Shown piece after piece: positions 6,892-8,149 of a stretch of DNA of 8,149 nt. The translations under genes and the position numbers were made by a program. This stretch comes from Candidatus Aerophobota bacterium (GTDB lineage Bacteria > Aerophobota > Aerophobia > Aerophobales > B3-G15). The stretch covers positions 1 through 8,149 of the forward strand of contig JAUWZM010000097.1 of NCBI GenBank assembly GCA_030615365.1, in the 5' to 3' direction. The notes beneath the pieces are model-generated. The model saw nothing but the letters and a program-made list of their open reading frames with translations. It was not told the DNA's origin and did not search any database. The number at the start of each line of letters is the position of its first letter. Within the stretch, counting starts at the first letter, position 1.

Positions 6892-7925
6892 AGGATGCCT
6901 CTATCTAAAAGTCTAAAATAGAGTTCTTGATATTTTTTAAATATATTTTCCCAGAGGAAAGAACGTGCAACACCCCTAATTTTCTCTCTTTCATTTTCCC
7001 CTGTTTTTTTATTAATTTGCCTTTTTAAATCTTCCCCATCTTTAAACACAAATATCCCTGGCGTCTCCTGCCAAAGCCTTACCAATCCGGGAAGCCACTC
7101 AGGAATAAATACAGGGATCCCTGAAGCCAGAGCTTCCAGAATCACCAGGTCAAAAGCTTCACTGCGAGAACATACCAGAAGATATGAAAAAAGAGGATAG
7201 ATATTTTCCATCTCATCCTGGTGACCTAAAAAATGAATATGTTCATCTATTCTCAGCTTCTTTGCCCATCCCTCCAGGGAAAAGCGCAAAGGTCCCTCGC
7301 CCACTATTAAAACTCGGGAGGCAAGCCTATATTTTGCCTGGGCTTTAATTGCCCATAAAATGTTCTTTTGCTTTACTAATCTCCCCACAAGGCCTACAAT
7401 CTTATCATTACCTTTCTCTTTGCTGTAGTGATTAAAAAATCTTCTCTCTACCCCATTGGGAATAAATAATAGCCTATCCTCCTTTAATCCAGCCCGAATA
7501 AAAAACTCCTTATCAAGAGGATTAAGAGCAACAGAACAGCTTGCCTTTCTTAAAAATCTGGCCGCAAGCCAATAATTAGAGTATGAGGGCAAACCATGAC
7601 AGTTGAAAATAATCGGCTTCTCTGGAAGATACTTTCTCATCAGATAAGCCATTTCTGCGGCTGCATGGACCTAGATTATATCCGCTTTTTTGCCGATACT
7701 TAAGGCTACCTCTTTTAATTCCCGCATCGCATCTAAAGATCTACTTAGTAGCCAGTTTTTTAATTTGCAGATCTCTACATCTGGCGGAAATTTTTTAAAA
7801 CCATTACCCTCGGGACAGACAAGAGAAATCTTATATTCATTTTTCAAGCTCTGAGAAATTAAATTGAAAATACACCTTTCTGTTCCTCCTTGCGCCATAT
7901 AAGGACTCATATGAAGAATATGCAT
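6888..7925 (-). pseudogene. Family 4 glycosyltransferase interrupted by an in-frame TAG
   Basis: From the ATG at 7923-7925 the frame gives 84 residues, then TAG (7671-7673), then 260 more in the same frame to TGA at 6888, 345 positions in all. This is a typical GT4 length. The N-terminal part has MHILHMSPYMAQGGTERCIF, the glycine-rich loop of the GT-B fold. After the stop the C-terminal Rossmann domain is complete: FIPNGVERRF (about 154-163), KIVGLVGRLVKQKN (175-188), VLIVGEGPLR, HIHFLGH and CSRSEAFDLVILEALASGIP, with the EX7E pair at 256 and 264. A single C-to-T change (CAG to TAG) would explain the stop. An internal ATG at 7650-7652 could give a 254-residue fragment lacking the acceptor domain. 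TAG ends the GT39 gene normally, which argues against general stop reassignment. An AGGAAAGA ribosome site precedes the first ATG, making this the first gene of the operon. Family role: alpha-glycosyl transfer to a lipid-linked acceptor. Confidence 0.85.
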
Positions 7926-7976
7926 TCTTTCCTAATGTATAGTATAAATATATTTTGTTATAAACTTTCTTTTAAT

Positions 7977-8004
7977 ATAGTACTTATTTTTCCTGAAAAG
8001 TCAA
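7977..8004 (-). promoter_or_regulatory. Candidate sigma-70-like promoter of the glycosyltransferase operon
   Basis: On the minus strand TTGACT (7999-8004) is followed after 16 bases by TACTAT (7977-7982), which keeps the key TA..AT positions. An overlapping TATATT at 7974-7979 would give a spacing of 19. A start near 7970 would leave a leader of about 45 bases before the GT4 ATG, containing the AGGAAAGA ribosome site at 7926-7933. AT-rich DNA yields such matches easily, so this is tentative. Confidence 0.35.
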
Positions 8005-8016
8005 ATCTACGCATCA

Positions 8017-8074
8017 AATCATGTAAAATGTAACCGAAAGAGTATTGGTTGAATCATATAAAAAGTAACCGAAA
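8017..8074 (+). repeat. Two 23-bp direct repeats with a 35-bp period
   Basis: AATCATGTAAAATGTAACCGAAA-type copies occupy 8017-8039 and 8052-8074 and differ at only two of 23 positions. The 12-base gap between them includes TTGGTTG. The second copy ends exactly where a TATAAT box begins. Tandem sites like these next to a promoter suggest protein binding: either a regulator or the subterminal transposase sites of an insertion sequence whose gene starts at 8129. The protein that binds is unknown. Confidence 0.7.
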
Positions 8075-8080
8075 TATAAT
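8049..8080 (+). promoter_or_regulatory. Candidate promoter of the plus-strand gene
   Basis: A perfect TATAAT lies at 8075-8080, with a second overlapping TATAAT at 8080-8085. The only -35-like hexamer is TTGAAT at 8049-8054, 20 bases from the first box and therefore badly spaced. The -35 region lies within or beside the second direct repeat, so a protein bound there would be expected to repress or need to activate this promoter. Tentative. Confidence 0.35.
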
Positions 8081-8086
8081 ATAATT

Positions 8087-8118
8087 CTCCCCGGTTAAAT
8101 TAAAAATTAACCAGGGAG
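8087..8118 (+). promoter_or_regulatory. Hairpin that sequesters the Shine-Dalgarno of the plus-strand gene
   Basis: CTCCCCGGTTAA (8087-8098) pairs with TTAACCAGGGAG (8107-8118) over 12 positions with one C-A mismatch, around an eight-base A/T-rich loop. The 3' arm contains most of the GGGAGGTGA ribosome site (8114-8122). In RNA this fold would hide the site and limit translation of the gene at 8129. Transcripts entering from upstream would carry the whole hairpin; starting just after the TATAAT at 8075-8080 could remove part of its 5' arm. No T-run follows on either strand, so a terminator role is unlikely. Confidence 0.55.
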
Positions 8119-8122
8119 GTGA
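8114..8122 (+). promoter_or_regulatory. Strong Shine-Dalgarno of the plus-strand gene
   Basis: GGGAGGTGA is a near-perfect anti-16S match placed six bases before the ATG at 8129. It fixes the start codon. The next ATG, two codons later, is less well placed. Confidence 0.8.
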
Positions 8123-8128
8123 AAGGAA

Positions 8129-8149
8129 ATGAACATGGATGCAAGAAAC
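8129..8149 (+). CDS. Start of a plus-strand gene, possibly a transposase (runs off right edge)
   Basis: Only seven codons are present, MNMDARN, behind a very strong ribosome site and opposite in direction to the glycosyltransferase operon. Seven residues cannot identify a family. The upstream context (paired direct repeats, TATAAT, hairpin over the ribosome site) resembles the left end of an insertion sequence, where such hairpins protect against unwanted transposase synthesis. The leader also vaguely recalls the start of integrase-core (IS481-like) transposases; this is memory-based and weak. Any other short-leader gene remains possible. Confidence 0.6.

Noticed and set aside
7671..7673. TAG read as an amino acid throughout this organism
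   Set aside because: The GT39 gene ends naturally at TAG (2465-2467), right before the next gene's start, so TAG acts as stop here. One internal TAG is better explained by mutation or error.
8017..8074. CRISPR array
   Set aside because: Only two copies are present, with a 12-base gap, mismatches between copies and no cas gene. It looks like promoter operator sites or an insertion sequence end.
8087..8118. Rho-independent terminator between the divergent genes
   Set aside because: No T-run follows the stem on either strand, and the stem sits in the leader of a gene rather than after one.

Overview
The window is AT-rich and holds one tightly packed minus-strand operon of eight genes, running from about 7925 down past position 1. 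A short divergent control region (7926-8128) follows, then the first seven codons of a plus-strand gene that leaves the window at the right edge. The gene set is four GT2/GT4-type glycosyltransferases, an MsbA-type ABC exporter, an ArnT/GT39-type membrane transferase, a four-helix DMT/EamA-like membrane protein and a relative of lipid-A-disaccharide synthase (LpxB). It suggests a diderm bacterium building a cell-envelope glycolipid or lipopolysaccharide. The low G+C, the mix of family members and the interspersed palindromes fit an uncultured, possibly candidate-phylum lineage, but no marker here fixes the taxon.

Order of transcription on the minus strand: GT4 glycosyltransferase (6888-7925, interrupted by an in-frame TAG); MsbA-like ABC exporter (5152-6891); GT2 glycosyltransferase (4239-5159); ArnT-like GT39 transferase (2465-4252); DPM1/ArnC-like GT2 (1770-2456); ArnE-like small membrane protein (1378-1746); LpxB-related glycosyltransferase (245-1375, broken by at least three single-base frame changes, each at a homopolymer); and a second short GT2 whose N-terminal 78 residues are in the window (1-235). 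Spacings run from a 14-base overlap to a gap of about 23 bases, so translation is probably coupled through much of the operon.

My reading of the pathway is inference from family knowledge. Cytoplasmic GT2/GT4 enzymes build the glycan on a lipid, and the ABC exporter flips lipid-linked material. The consecutive trio GT39 / DPM1-like GT2 / EamA-like protein looks like a polyprenyl-phosphate-sugar module: the GT2 charges undecaprenyl phosphate with one sugar, the small membrane protein flips it, and the GT39 enzyme attaches it on the outer face of the membrane.

The most unusual items are: (1) a pair of inverted REP-like hairpins, each flanked by GTAG, inserted in frame inside the GT39 gene (3265-3332); (2) damage to two of the eight operon genes; (3) on the right, two 23-base direct repeats with a 35-base period next to a TATAAT box, followed by a hairpin that buries the Shine-Dalgarno sequence of the plus-strand gene. 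That arrangement resembles the left end of an insertion sequence. No rRNA, tRNA or CRISPR array was seen.
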